Source: Thauera phenolivorans
GTDB lineage: Bacteria; Pseudomonadota; Gammaproteobacteria; Burkholderiales; Rhodocyclaceae
Assembly (NCBI RefSeq): GCF_001696715.1
Contig: NZ_MBFM01000005.1
Coordinates: 67,135-105,256, forward strand
Reading direction: 5' to 3'
Length of the DNA stretch: 38,122 bases
Shown here: piece by piece, positions 18,610-26,443 of the stretch
Layout of the letters: every line of letters begins with the position of its first letter
Numbering within the stretch: the first letter of the stretch is position 1
Notes under the pieces: model-generated
Seen by the model: only the letters and a program-made list of their open reading frames with translations
Database searches by the model: none
What the model was told of the DNA's origin: nothing
Position numbers and translations under genes: made by a program

Positions 18610-19119
18610 ATGGCTCGATCGATCGGTACCCGGCTCGCGCAGGCGGGCGCGCTCGCCCTCGTCGCGGTGGCGGTCGCGCTCGCCCTGCTGCCCGGCAGGA
18701 GCGCCGCGCAGGCGAGCATCGTCTGCGCCGAACTCGGGGATCCCGACCTCACGCGTGCCCTGATCGAGGGCGATGCGGAGATCTCCCGCTTCGAGATCGT
18801 CACCCCCGACTTCCTCTGGGACGCCCCCGGCCAGGCCGAGAGCCGGCGCTTTCCGCCGGCCAAGAGCGACGTTTCGCCGAACCTCGCCGGCCGCGACGAT
18901 GTCTATCTGCGCAGACTGGACGACGCCGGTGGCCAGCTGCGGGTGCTCGACTTCGGCGTGCGCGAGCCCGACGCGCTCGCACTCGAGGGCCTGCGCGGTT
19001 CGCTCGTGTTGCACGAGGCCTTCCAGAATCGCCGCGCGATCGGCTCGCTGTTCTACACCGGCAGCGACAACCGCCTGGCGGTGACCGCACTCGAGTGCCA
19101 GCGCTTCGACGCGCCCTGA
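18610..19119 (+). CDS. exported protein of unknown function
   Basis: The protein has 169 residues from ATG 18610, preceded by GGGAGG; an upstream ATG at 18571 lacks this. A signal peptide is visible (ALALVAVAVALALLPGRSAAQA), so the mature ~140 residues should lie in the periplasm. I do not recognise the fold. The mature part has many acidic residues (GDPDLTRALIEGDAEISRFE), a DDVYLRRLDDAGGQLRVLDF strand pair, and two cysteines near its ends (IVCAEL and LECQRF) that could form a disulfide. It diverges from the lysin gene, with 173 bases between starts. A small periplasmic protein next to a peptidoglycan hydrolase could act as its inhibitor or immunity protein, but nothing in the sequence demonstrates that. 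Confidence 0.72.
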   Translation: MARSIGTRLAQAGALALVAVAVALALLPGRSAAQASIVCAELGDPDLTRALIEGDAEISRFEIVTPDFLWDAPGQAESRRFPPAKSDVSPNLAGRDDVYLRRLDDAGGQLRVLDFGVREPDALALEGLRGSLVLHEAFQNRRAIGSLFYTGSDNRLAVTALECQRFDAP

Positions 19120-19239
19120 GGCTCGACGCGGGTGAGTGGCCGCTTGCGGCTAGAATGTTTGCGACAAGCCTTCCGGGCGGCGCGCCTGCCTCGCGCCGCA
19201 CGCCGGACCGCGCGGCAGCGCCTTCGACCGACGAGACAG

Positions 19240-19872
19240 ATGCCCCACAAGAAGATCCTCAGCGCCATCGCACTCATCCTTTCCGCAAGCGCCGTCTGCG
19301 CCCAGGGCACGCAGCAGGTCGAGGGCTGCCAGATCCGGCGCGGCACCTTCTGCGTCAAGCTCAACCTGAACGGCGTCGAGCTCAGCGGGGCCAACCTCGC
19401 CAACTCGCAATTCACCGAATCCAGTCTGGTGGGGGCGAAACTGGTGGGCACCAGCTTCCGCGAGGCGATGCTGACCGGTACCGACTTCAGCGAAGCCGAC
19501 CTCAGCGGCGCCTCGCTGTTTCGCGTGAAGGCGCGCAAGGCACGCTTCACCGGCGCCACGCTGGACGGCGCCGACCTCACCCGCGGGCTGTTCCAGAACG
19601 CCGATTTCAATCGTGCCAGCATGTCCGGCGCGATCCTCGCCAACGCCGACTTCAGCAATGCCCGGATGGAAGGCGTGCGCCTGGACGGCGCCGACCTGCA
19701 GCGCGCCAACCTGCGCGCCGCGGACCTCAGCGGCGCCTCGCTGCGCGGCGCCCGCCTGCAGGGGGCGAACTTCAGCCGCGCCAACCTGACCGACGCCGAC
19801 CTGACCGGCGCCGAGATCGAGCAGGCCGACTTCGGCGGCGCGCGCACCACCGGCTGCACCGGCTGCCCCTGA
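19240..19872 (+). CDS. exported pentapeptide-repeat protein
   Basis: The protein has 210 residues from ATG 19240; the upstream GACGAGACAG is only a weak ribosome site. The N-terminus is a signal peptide (KKILSAIALILSASAVCAQG), so export is expected. From about residue 44 to 205 it consists of roughly 30 tandem A(D/N)LXX repeats, for example GVELSGANLANSQFTESSLV, TDFSEADLSGASLFR, DGADLTRGLFQNADFNRAS and ADLTGAEIEQADF. They should fold into a right-handed quadrilateral beta-helix. Known cytoplasmic members such as Qnr or MfpA mimic DNA and bind gyrase, but an exported one cannot do that unless the signal is not cleaved; a structural or binding role in the envelope is more plausible. The C-terminus ends in CTGCP with two cysteines. 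Confidence 0.85.
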   Translation: MPHKKILSAIALILSASAVCAQGTQQVEGCQIRRGTFCVKLNLNGVELSGANLANSQFTESSLVGAKLVGTSFREAMLTGTDFSEADLSGASLFRVKARKARFTGATLDGADLTRGLFQNADFNRASMSGAILANADFSNARMEGVRLDGADLQRANLRAADLSGASLRGARLQGANFSRANLTDADLTGAEIEQADFGGARTTGCTGCP

Positions 19873-19956
19873 GCACACGCAGCCGGCGCGCACTTCCCGC
19901 CCTGGGCGCGGTCCCAGGCAGTGCACACCTTCGAGCCCAACCCGCGGAGACCGACC

Positions 19957-21339
19957 ATGAGCCGCACCGAAACCGACAGTCTCGGCCCCGTCGAAGTGCC
20001 GAGCGACGCCTACTGGGGCGCCCAGACCCAGCGTTCGATGACCAACTTCGCGATCGGCGAGGAGTCGATGCCGATCGCCGTCGTCCATGCGCTCGCACTC
20101 GTCAAGCAGGCCGCCGCCCGCATCCACGGCCGTAGTGGCGCGCTGCCAGCCGACATCGCGGCGCTGATCGAGCAGGCCGCCGCCGAGGTCGCCGCCGGCC
20201 GCCACGACGCGCAGTTCCCGCTGCGGGTGTGGCAGACGGGCAGCGGCACGCAATCGAACATGAACGTCAACGAGGTCGTCGCCGGGCGCGCCAACGAGCT
20301 CGCCGGCGCCGGGCGCGGCGGGAAGTCGCCGGTGCATCCGAACGACCACGTCAATCGCGGCCAGAGTTCCAACGACTGCTTCCCGACCGCGATGAGCATC
20401 GCCGTTGCGGGTGCGGTGCGCGACCGCCTGCTGCCGGCGCTGGCCGAGCTGTCCGCCGGGCTGGCGGAGCAGTCGGCACGCCACATGGGGCTGGTGAAGA
20501 CCGGCCGCACCCACATGATGGACGCCACCCCGATCAGCTTCGGCCAGGAGTTGTCGGCCTTCGTCGCCCAGCTCGGCTATGCCGAACGCGCGATCCGCAA
20601 CGCCCTGCCGGCGGTGTGCGAGCTCGCCCAGGGCGGCACCGCGGTCGGCACCGGGCTCAACGCTCCGGCGGGCTTCGGCGCCGCAATCGCCGACGAGCTC
20701 GCCCGCCTCAGCGGCCTGCCGCTCACCAGCGCGCCCAACAAGTTCGCCGCCCTTGCCGGCCACGAGCCGCTGGTGGCGCTGGCGGGCGCACTGAAGACGC
20801 TGGCGGTGGCACTGATGAAGCTCGCCAACGACCTGCGCCTGCTCGCCTCCGGCCCGCGCGCCGGGCTCGCCGAGGTGCGGCTGCCGGCCAACGAGCCAGG
20901 CAGCTCGATCATGCCGGGCAAGGTCAATCCGACCCAGTGCGAGGCCTTGTCGATGATCGCCTGCCAGGTGCTGGGCAACGACGCCACGATCGGCTTCGCC
21001 GCGAGCCAGGGCCATCTGCAGCTGAACGTGTTCAAGCCGGTGATCGTGCACAACCTGCTGCAGTCGATCCGCCTGCTCGCCGACGGCTGCAGCAACTTCC
21101 AGCGCCACTGCGTCGCCGGCCTCGAACCCGACGCCGCGCAGATGGCGACCCACCTCGACAACGGGCTGATGCTGGTGACCGCGCTCAACCCGCACATCGG
21201 CTACGACAAGGCGGCGCAGATCGCGAAGAAGGCGTGGGCAGAGGGCAGCACCCTGCGCGCGGCGGCGCTCGCGCTCGGCTACCTGAGCGAGGCCGAGTTC
21301 GATGCCTGGGTGCGCGCCGAGGACATGCTCGGTGACTGA
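19957..21339 (+). CDS. fumC: class II fumarate hydratase
   Basis: This 460-residue enzyme reversibly hydrates fumarate to L-malate in the TCA cycle, in the cytoplasm and without an iron-sulfur cluster. The ATG at 19957 follows GGAGA; an upstream GTG at 19921 is less likely. The N-terminal signature is [39 protein letters not shown] and [20 protein letters not shown] contribute the active site, and [17 protein letters not shown] provides the catalytic-region loop. The superfamily motif [11 protein letters not shown] sits at about residues 315-325. All parts are intact and of normal length. It has no obvious operon partner. Confidence 0.95.
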   Translation: MSRTETDSLGPVEVPSDAYWGAQTQRSMTNFAIGEESMPIAVVHALALVKQAAARIHGRSGALPADIAALIEQAAAEVAAGRHDAQFPLRVWQTGSGTQSNMNVNEVVAGRANELAGAGRGGKSPVHPNDHVNRGQSSNDCFPTAMSIAVAGAVRDRLLPALAELSAGLAEQSARHMGLVKTGRTHMMDATPISFGQELSAFVAQLGYAERAIRNALPAVCELAQGGTAVGTGLNAPAGFGAAIADELARLSGLPLTSAPNKFAALAGHEPLVALAGALKTLAVALMKLANDLRLLASGPRAGLAEVRLPANEPGSSIMPGKVNPTQCEALSMIACQVLGNDATIGFAASQGHLQLNVFKPVIVHNLLQSIRLLADGCSNFQRHCVAGLEPDAAQMATHLDNGLMLVTALNPHIGYDKAAQIAKKAWAEGSTLRAAALALGYLSEAEFDAWVRAEDMLGD

Positions 21340-21587
21340 AGCCCGGAGCACGCCGGCGAGCGGCTGGAAATGTAAGCGCTGGTGTTGCGGCGCGGCCGTG
21401 CCCAGGGCGGGAAAAGCCCCTTCCGCGTCAATGGGCTGGACCGACCCGCGCGGCGGCGCGCTTGCTTACCCCCTGTAACAAATGGCGCGTCGCCGGGGGA
21501 TCTTCGGGCGGCCGACACGGTCACAATCGGCACGAAACAACGTGCGCGCCCGGCGCACCAACCCCTGAATCCCGCAAGGAGATCGTC

Positions 21588-21806
21588 ATGAAGATGCGCA
21601 CCCTGATTCCCGCCCTGCTGCTCGCCGTCGCCGCCACCGGTTGTTCCACCTGGGAAGGCATGTCCTCGCGTGAAAAGAGCGCCGCGGTCGGCGCAGGCGT
21701 GGGCGGCGTGGCCGGCGCGGTCGTGACCGACGGCGGTGTGCTCGGCACCGTGGGTGGCGCCGCGATCGGCGGCGTCATCGGCGACCAGGTCGGCAAGAAC
21801 AAGTAA
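21588..21806 (+). CDS. small glycine-zipper lipoprotein (OsmB/SlyB-like)
   Basis: The protein has 72 residues from ATG 21588, with AAGGAGA just ahead. The lipobox AATGC anchors it in a membrane. The mature part is a glycine zipper, AAVGAGVGGVAGAVVTDGG followed by GTVGGAAIGGVIGDQVGKNK, in which small residues at i, i+4 support helix packing. This is the pattern of osmotically inducible lipoproteins such as OsmB and of SlyB, thought to stabilise the envelope. The 248 bases upstream, to the fumC stop, hold no gene I can see; the GTAACA stretch there could be part of a promoter but I find no convincing pair. A hairpin at 21807-21829 lies straight after the stop. Confidence 0.85.
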   Translation: MKMRTLIPALLLAVAATGCSTWEGMSSREKSAAVGAGVGGVAGAVVTDGGVLGTVGGAAIGGVIGDQVGKNK

Positions 21807-21829
21807 GCCCGCGGTCCGCCCCCGCGGGC
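21807..21829 (+). terminator. hairpin after the glycine-zipper lipoprotein gene
   Basis: GCCCGCGG (21807-21814) pairs with CCGCGGGC (21822-21829) across a seven-base loop. No run of T follows closely, so termination by this hairpin alone is uncertain. Confidence 0.45.
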
Positions 21830-21896
21830 GGCCCTGCTCCCGTTTCTCCTCCCCTCCGGCGCGCCCGCCCCAATCAGGCGCCGCGCCGCGTTTTCG

Positions 21897-22145
21897 TCAA
21901 CGCCGGCCCTGCTGTTCGCGCTCTTCGCGCGCCACCGCCGAAAGCTCGCGCAGATACCAGGCCGCATAGCCGAAGCCGGCCGCCGCCACCAGCGCGGTGA
22001 ACAGCAGCTGGCCCTCGAAGGCGACGCCGGCCGCGAGATTGACCAGCACCACGTAGCCGAGATAAGCGCCCGCGACGAGCCCGCCGAGGATGCGGATCAG
22101 GGCGAAGGTCTTGCGCTGCTGCAGGGTGGGAGCGGGTCTGGCCAT
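21897..22145 (-). CDS. small membrane protein of unknown function
   Basis: The protein has 82 residues from ATG 22145, with GGAGAA upstream; an alternative start 63 bases earlier would add an unlikely tail. Two hydrophobic segments, about residues 16-38 (ALIRILGGLVAGAYLGYVVL) and 46-64 (LLFTALVAAAGFGYAAWYL), are separated by a short loop, with a charged C-terminal tail (REEREQQGRR). It therefore probably crosses the inner membrane twice. I do not recognise a family. It diverges from prfC, with 157 bases between starts. Confidence 0.65.
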   Translation of the reverse strand: MARPAPTLQQRKTFALIRILGGLVAGAYLGYVVLVNLAAGVAFEGQLLFTALVAAAGFGYAAWYLRELSAVAREEREQQGRR

Positions 22146-22214
22146 GGCCGCGGGTTCTCCGTGGATGAAGGGGCCGACATCATCGCAGATCGCACCCGTT
22201 CCCGGCAAAACGCC

Positions 22215-22243
22215 TGCGACGGCACGTAATTAATTGATAGAAT
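22215..22243 (+). promoter_or_regulatory. candidate promoter of prfC
   Basis: TAGAAT at 22238-22243 lies in a short AT-rich stretch (TAATTAATTGATAG) that stands out from the surrounding sequence. The best -35, TGCGAC at 22215-22220 with 17-base spacing, is weak. Position 60 bases upstream of the prfC ATG is suitable. Confidence 0.35.
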
Positions 22244-22302
22244 TGGCCTTGTCATCCGCCGCGCCCGCCGGGCCGGCGGCTTTGCTTTCTGCGAACGCCT
22301 TC

Positions 22303-23940
22303 ATGTCCGACACCTCTTCCGCCCATTCCCCGTTTCCGCCCGAACTCCTGCGCGACGTCGAGAAACGCCGCACCTTCGCCATCATCGCCCACCCCGACGC
22401 CGGCAAGACCACGCTCACCGAGAAGCTGCTGCTGTTCGGCGGCGCGATCCAGCTCGCCGGCACGGTGAAGGCACGCAAGTCCGCCCGCCACGCCACCTCC
22501 GACTGGATGGAGGTGGAAAAGCAGCGCGGCATCTCGGTGACCAGCTCGGTGATGCAGTTCGAGTATCACGGGCACACGGTCAACCTGCTCGACACGCCGG
22601 GCCACGAGGACTTCTCGGAAGACACCTATCGCGTGCTGACCGCGGTCGACGCCGCGGTGATGGTGATCGACGCCGCGAAGGGCGTGGAGGCGCAGACGAT
22701 CAAGCTGCTCGAGGTATGCCGGCTGCGCAACACCCCGATCATCACCTTCATCAACAAGCTCGACCGCGAGGTGCGCGAGCCCTTCGAGCTGCTGTCCGAG
22801 ATCGAGGACGTGCTGAAGATCCAGTGCGCACCGGTGAGCTGGCCGCTCGGCATGGGCAAGGCCTTCCGCGGGGTCTATCACCTGCTGCAGGACCGCGTGC
22901 TCACCTTCGTGCCGGGCGAGGCGCGGCGCAGCGACGCCGAGGCGATCAACGGCCTCGGCAATGCCGATCTCGAACGGCGTTTCCCGTTGGAGATCGGCCA
23001 GCTGCGCGACGACATCGAGCTGATCCGTGGCGCCTCCCACCCCTTCCACCTGCCCGACTTCCTCTCCGGCCAGCAGACGCCGGTGTTCTTCGGCTCAGGC
23101 ATCAACAACTTCGGCGTGCAGGAGATCCTGCAGGCGCTGATCGACTGGGCGCCGCCGCCGCAGCCGCGCGAGGCCGGCACCGCCACCGGCGGCGTGCGCG
23201 TGGTGCAGCCGGCGGAACCGGCCTTCAGCGGCTTCGTGTTCAAGATCCAGGCCAACATGGACCCGAGGCACCGCGACCGCATCGCGTTCTTTCGCATCTG
23301 CTCGGGTCGCTACAGCTCGGGCATGAAGGTGCGCCACGTGCGCGCCGGGCGCGACATGAAGCTCGCCAACGCGCTCACCTTCATGGCCAACGAGCGCGTG
23401 ATCAAGGAAGACGGTGTGGCCGGCGACATCATCGGCATCCACAACCACGGCCAGCTGCAGATCGGCGACACGCTGACCGAGGGCGAGAACCTCGGCTTCA
23501 AGGGCATCCCCTACTTCTCGCCCGAGTTGTTCCGCGCCGCGCGCCTGCGCGACCCGCTCAAGTCGAAGCAGCTGCAGAAGGGTCTGCAGGAGCTCGGCGA
23601 GGAGGGCGCGATCCAGGTCTTCGAGCTCGAGGGCGGCCAGATGCTGCTCGGCGCGGTCGGCGTGCTGCAGTTCGAGATCGTCGCCCAGCGCCTGAAGGAC
23701 GAGTACAAGGTCGACGCGCTCTTCGACGCCGCCGACATCCACACCGCGCGCTGGCTGACCTTTCCCGACGAACTGACCCGCCGCAACTTCGAGCGCGAGC
23801 AGTACGCCCGCCTCGGCAAGGACATCGACGGCAACCCGGTCTATCTGGCGACCAGCCGCTACAACCTGGAAGTGACCGCGGAAAAGTGGCCGAAGGTGAC
23901 CTTCCATGCGACACGGGAGCACGGGCAGGTGCTGGCCTGA
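22303..23940 (+). CDS. prfC: peptide chain release factor 3
   Basis: This 545-residue translational GTPase recycles RF1 and RF2 from the ribosome after peptide release. The ATG at 22303 gives a normal N-terminus; a longer frame from 22234 is not needed. The GTPase motifs are all present: G1 AHPDAGKTT (residues about 29-37), the switch region [13 protein letters not shown]3 [14 protein letters not shown] and G4 NKLDRE. The RF3-specific [12 protein letters not shown] and [10 protein letters not shown] are present, and after domain II comes [16 protein letters not shown]. The C-terminal domain keeps [20 protein letters not shown] and ARWLTF. The gene stands alone, convergent with the small reverse genes that follow. 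Confidence 0.95.
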   Translation: MSDTSSAHSPFPPELLRDVEKRRTFAIIAHPDAGKTTLTEKLLLFGGAIQLAGTVKARKSARHATSDWMEVEKQRGISVTSSVMQFEYHGHTVNLLDTPGHEDFSEDTYRVLTAVDAAVMVIDAAKGVEAQTIKLLEVCRLRNTPIITFINKLDREVREPFELLSEIEDVLKIQCAPVSWPLGMGKAFRGVYHLLQDRVLTFVPGEARRSDAEAINGLGNADLERRFPLEIGQLRDDIELIRGASHPFHLPDFLSGQQTPVFFGSGINNFGVQEILQALIDWAPPPQPREAGTATGGVRVVQPAEPAFSGFVFKIQANMDPRHRDRIAFFRICSGRYSSGMKVRHVRAGRDMKLANALTFMANERVIKEDGVAGDIIGIHNHGQLQIGDTLTEGENLGFKGIPYFSPELFRAARLRDPLKSKQLQKGLQELGEEGAIQVFELEGGQMLLGAVGVLQFEIVAQRLKDEYKVDALFDAADIHTARWLTFPDELTRRNFEREQYARLGKDIDGNPVYLATSRYNLEVTAEKWPKVTFHATREHGQVLA

Positions 23941-23961
23941 GCCGGCGGGCGGGGCAGCCGC

Positions 23962-24168
23962 TCAGCCGATCCCGCCCCGCTCGTCCGCCGCGGGCGAGCC
24001 GTCCTCCGCCTCCACCCAGTAGGCCTGTTTGTGTCCGTGCGCCTCGAAGGTGCGCGCGGCCGCTTCCGCCTCGTCCCGGCGCGCGAAGACGGCGATGGCG
24101 AAGCGGTTGTCGTTGTCGTCGAGCCGCCAGAGCACCCAGCGCGGCCCTTCGGTCGCGGGAAGGCTCAC
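23962..24168 (-). CDS. small SPOR-like protein
   Basis: The protein has 68 residues from a GTG at 24168 whose last bases overlap the TGA of the gene before it (GTGA), so it is probably translationally coupled. A larger upstream start would lie inside the neighbouring gene. The sequence WVLWRLDDNDNRFAIAVFAR, then DEAEAAARTFEAHGHKQAYW and VEAEDG, follows the strand-helix-strand rhythm of a SPOR-type or ferredoxin-like half-fold. It has no signal peptide or cysteine. I cannot name a family. It is the last gene of a possible four-gene reverse unit starting with nfeD. Confidence 0.6.
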   Translation of the reverse strand: MSLPATEGPRWVLWRLDDNDNRFAIAVFARRDEAEAAARTFEAHGHKQAYWVEAEDGSPAADERGGIG

Positions 24169-24536
24169 TTCCCGCTGACGGTGCCCTCGACCACCTTCTG
24201 ACCCGCGGCGTAGAGCGAGATGCGCCCATCCTCGCGCTCGACGTTCATGCAACCGATGTTGCCCTTGAGCTTGCCGTCGAGCCATTCGCGGCAGTAGCGG
24301 GCCTCATCGTCGACCCACCAGCGCGCCTTGGCGCCGGTGGTATCGGTGAGCGTGCCGTCGCTGCCGAACTCGAGCGTATAGGCCGACTGGGTGCGCAGAT
24401 ACACACCCTTGAAGGTGGAGCCGGTGAGCAGCTTCTCGACTTCGGCCTTGTCGGTCATGAAGGACTGCGCCATCGCGCCGCTGGCGGCGCCGGCGAGGAC
24501 AAGGGCGGCGAGCAGGGTGGAGGAGGTTTTCGTCAT
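24165..24536 (-). CDS. exported protein of unknown function
   Basis: The protein has 123 residues from ATG 24536, preceded by AGGAAG; an earlier start at 24578 is less likely. A signal peptide (SSTLLAALVLAGAASGAMAQ) precedes a ~100-residue mature part. That part contains VEKLLTGSTFKGVYLRTQSA, then YTLEFGSDGTLTDTTGAKAR, WWVDDEARYCREW and NIGCMNVEREDGRISLY. It resembles small periplasmic proteins with a lipocalin-like, META-like or DUF-type beta fold in which F/GSDGTL is a turn motif. The two cysteines (YCREW, GCMNV) could be disulfide-bonded. It is 64 bases downstream of the SPFH gene and overlaps the next gene by four bases. No function can be assigned. Confidence 0.7.
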   Translation of the reverse strand: MTKTSSTLLAALVLAGAASGAMAQSFMTDKAEVEKLLTGSTFKGVYLRTQSAYTLEFGSDGTLTDTTGAKARWWVDDEARYCREWLDGKLKGNIGCMNVEREDGRISLYAAGQKVVEGTVSGK

Positions 24537-24600
24537 CACTGTCTTCCTGGTTGGGAGTCGGTTGCGTCCCATGATCACACAGGGAAGGGGGCGACGGCGA

Positions 24601-25464
24601 TCAGGCGCGTGCGCCCAGCCGGCCGACGAGGCCGCGCAGGGTCTCCTGGAGGTCGGCCGGCATCACCACCAGCTTCGAACTGCCGGATTCGCCCAGCTTC
24701 TCGAGCGCGCCGATGTACTTCTCGCCGAGCAGGTACATCATCGGCCCGGTCTGGTCGCCGATGCCGGCCGACACGCGGCGGATCGACTCGGCCGAAGCTT
24801 CGGCGAGCATGACCTGGGCGTTGGCGTCGCGCTTGGCCGACTCCAGCCGCGCCTCGGCCTCGAGGATGGCCGCCTGCTTGGCGCCCTCGGCCTTGGTCAC
24901 CGCGGCCTTGCGCTCGCGCTCGGCGGCAGCCTGCAGCTCCATCGCCTTCTGCATCGACTGCGAGGGCTTGATGTCCTGGATCTCGACCGACTTCACCGTC
25001 AGGCCCCAGTCCACCGCCTCGTCGGCGATGCTCTCGCGCAGCCTGGCCTTGATCTTGTCGCGCGAGGACAGCGCCTCGTCGAGCTCCATTTCACCGACGA
25101 TCGAGCGCAACGTCGTCATGATCAGGTTGCGGATCGCTTCCGAGAAGTCGGTCACCCCATACACCGCCTTGACCGGGTCGGTGACCTTCACGAAGGCGAT
25201 CGCGTTGGTCAGGATCACCGCGTTGTCGCGGGTGATCACTTCCTGCTCCTGCACGTCGAGGATGATGTCCTTGGTCACCAGCTTGTAGGCGACACGGTCG
25301 AGATAGGGGATCAGGATGTTGAGCCCGGGGCGCAGCGTGGCGTGGTACTTGCCCAGACGCTCGACCACCCATTCCTCGCCCTGCGCCACCAGGCGCACGC
25401 CCTTGGCGATGGTGACGACGACGAATACCAGCAGCGCGAGCGCGATTGCGAGACCTTCGGTCAT
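24601..25464 (-). CDS. SPFH/band 7 (stomatin-like) protein, QmcA family
   Basis: This 287-residue membrane-scaffold protein has an N-terminal membrane segment (GLAIALALLVFVVVTIAKGV). The SPFH domain follows with GEEWVVERLGKYHATLRPG, LNILIPYLDRVAYKLVTKD, VQEQEVITRDNAVI and VKAVYGVTDFSEAIRNLIMT, then TLRSIVGEMELDEALSSRD. A long Ala/Glu/Arg helix (AAERERKAAVTKAEGAKQAA) typical of oligomerising flotillins and stomatins covers about residues 170-230. Such proteins form ring-like assemblies in lipid microdomains and regulate proteases or channels. The nfeD gene is 37 bases upstream in the same direction; NfeD and stomatin proteins commonly pair, and here too they should act together. Confidence 0.93.
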   Translation of the reverse strand: MTEGLAIALALLVFVVVTIAKGVRLVAQGEEWVVERLGKYHATLRPGLNILIPYLDRVAYKLVTKDIILDVQEQEVITRDNAVILTNAIAFVKVTDPVKAVYGVTDFSEAIRNLIMTTLRSIVGEMELDEALSSRDKIKARLRESIADEAVDWGLTVKSVEIQDIKPSQSMQKAMELQAAAERERKAAVTKAEGAKQAAILEAEARLESAKRDANAQVMLAEASAESIRRVSAGIGDQTGPMMYLLGEKYIGALEKLGESGSSKLVVMPADLQETLRGLVGRLGARA

Positions 25465-25501
25465 GAAACGCTTTCCTTCCGTTCGTTGATTGAGATACCG
25501 C

Positions 25502-25945
25502 TCAGGCCTTCGCCACCTTGACGAAGCTGCCCTCGACGCTGACCACGCGTACCCGCTCGCCGGCGGCGATCGCGGTCTCCGCCATGCAGGCCCATTCCTC
25601 CGCGCCGAGCACCGGGCGCTGGAAGCGCACCCGGCCGCGCTGGAAGGGCGCCACCGCGGAAACCAGCAGACCGACCTCGCCGATCACCTCGCCCGCAGCG
25701 GTGCCGATCAGGGTCTTGTGGCGCGAGCGGCGGAACACGCGGAACCACAGCACCACCATCGCCAGCGACGCGAGGATCCACACCGCGACCTGCGCGGTCA
25801 GCGACAGCTCGCCCGCGGCGAGCAGCACGAGACCGGTGAGCATCGCGCCGAAGCCGAACCAGATGACGAAGAACGCCGGAATCGCCAGCTCCAGCAGGAC
25901 CAGCACCAGCCCGGCGATCTCCCACTGCCACCATTCGATGATCAT
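25502..25945 (-). CDS. NfeD-like membrane protein
   Basis: The protein has 147 residues. I choose ATG 25945 because GGAAG sits just upstream, within the first codons of the alternative ATG 25957, which itself has no ribosome site. The first ~75 residues contain hydrophobic helices (WQWEIAGLVLVLLELAIPAF, FVIWFGFGAMLTGLVLLAAG, LTAQVAVWILASLAMVVLWF). The C-terminal ~65 residues have the OB-fold NfeD domain (LIGTAAGEVIGEVGLLVSAV, GRVRFQRPVLGAEEWACMAE, GERVRVVSVEGSFVKVAKA). This short type lacks the protease domain found in longer homologues. It forms a unit with the SPFH gene and probably modulates it at the membrane. Confidence 0.9.
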   Translation of the reverse strand: MIIEWWQWEIAGLVLVLLELAIPAFFVIWFGFGAMLTGLVLLAAGELSLTAQVAVWILASLAMVVLWFRVFRRSRHKTLIGTAAGEVIGEVGLLVSAVAPFQRGRVRFQRPVLGAEEWACMAETAIAAGERVRVVSVEGSFVKVAKA

Positions 25946-26033
25946 GAAATCTTCCATGCCGCGACTGTAGCGCGGCTGCGTTGCAGAAGCCGGCACGACG
26001 ACCCCGCCGGTGTGACGCGCTCGGCGGCGGCGC

Positions 26034-26065
26034 AAAAAAAGCAGCGGCGCGCTGCACGCCGCTGC
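26034..26065 (-). terminator. rho-independent terminator after the ferritin-like gene
   Basis: On the reverse strand GCAGCGGCG pairs with CGCCGCTGC over nine bases with a seven-base loop, and a run of seven T (the A run 26034-26040 on the forward strand) follows. It ends the hemG/ferritin-like transcript. Confidence 0.9.
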
Positions 26066-26080
26066 GTTATCCGGGCCAGC

Positions 26081-26104
26081 GTGCGGCGCCGCGCGGCGCC
26101 GCAC
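26081..26104. repeat. 24-base perfect palindrome
   Basis: GTGCGGCGCCGC is followed directly by its exact reverse complement, giving a loop-free palindrome three bases beyond the stop of the ferritin-like gene and before the terminator. It may form a transcript-stabilising hairpin or be a protein site. Confidence 0.8.
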
Positions 26105-26107
26105 GAT

Positions 26108-26395
26108 TCACTCGTGGGCGATCGGCTTGTCGGTGAACAGGTAGTCCTTCAGTTCCTTGTCGAAACAGCCGTCCTTGCGCCGGATCCACTCCAGCACCAT
26201 CGCCGCGTGCTCCTTCTCCTCGTCCCGGTTGTGCGCCAGGATCGCCTTCAGCTCGGGATCCTGGCAGGCATCGACGCGCTGGTTGTACCAATCCACCGCC
26301 TCGAGCTCCTCCATCAGGGAGACGATCGCACGGTGCATGTCGCGCGTCTCGACGCTGAGTTCCTCGATCGGTTCGTGATAGCCCTCATTGGACAT
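26108..26395 (-). CDS. encapsulated-ferritin-like protein (EncFtn family) without targeting tail
   Basis: The protein has 95 residues from ATG 26395, with an excellent AAGGAGG upstream. It is very similar by eye to the encapsulated ferritin of Rhodospirillum rubrum: HRAIVSLMEELEAVDWYNQR followed by VDACQDPELKAILAHNRDEE and KEHAAMVLEWIRR. Residues matching the known metal ligands are Glu30, Glu60 and His63, with accessory Glu29, Glu32 and Trp36. Members of the family form a ring of dimers whose interface hosts a di-iron ferroxidase centre. The usual C-terminal extension that directs cargo into an encapsulin shell is missing, and no encapsulin gene lies nearby. It is 48 bases after the hemG-like gene and probably cotranscribed with it. 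Confidence 0.9.
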   Translation of the reverse strand: MSNEGYHEPIEELSVETRDMHRAIVSLMEELEAVDWYNQRVDACQDPELKAILAHNRDEEKEHAAMVLEWIRRKDGCFDKELKDYLFTDKPIAHE

Positions 26396-26443
26396 TCCGG
26401 GTCCTCCTTCTCGCAGATTGACGGGCCGGGCGAGGGGCCCGGA

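Noticed and set aside
19150-21351. Reverse open frame antisense to fumC and the pentapeptide-repeat gene
   Set aside because: The pentapeptide repeat periodicity keeps the antisense frame open; no coding features appear in its translation.
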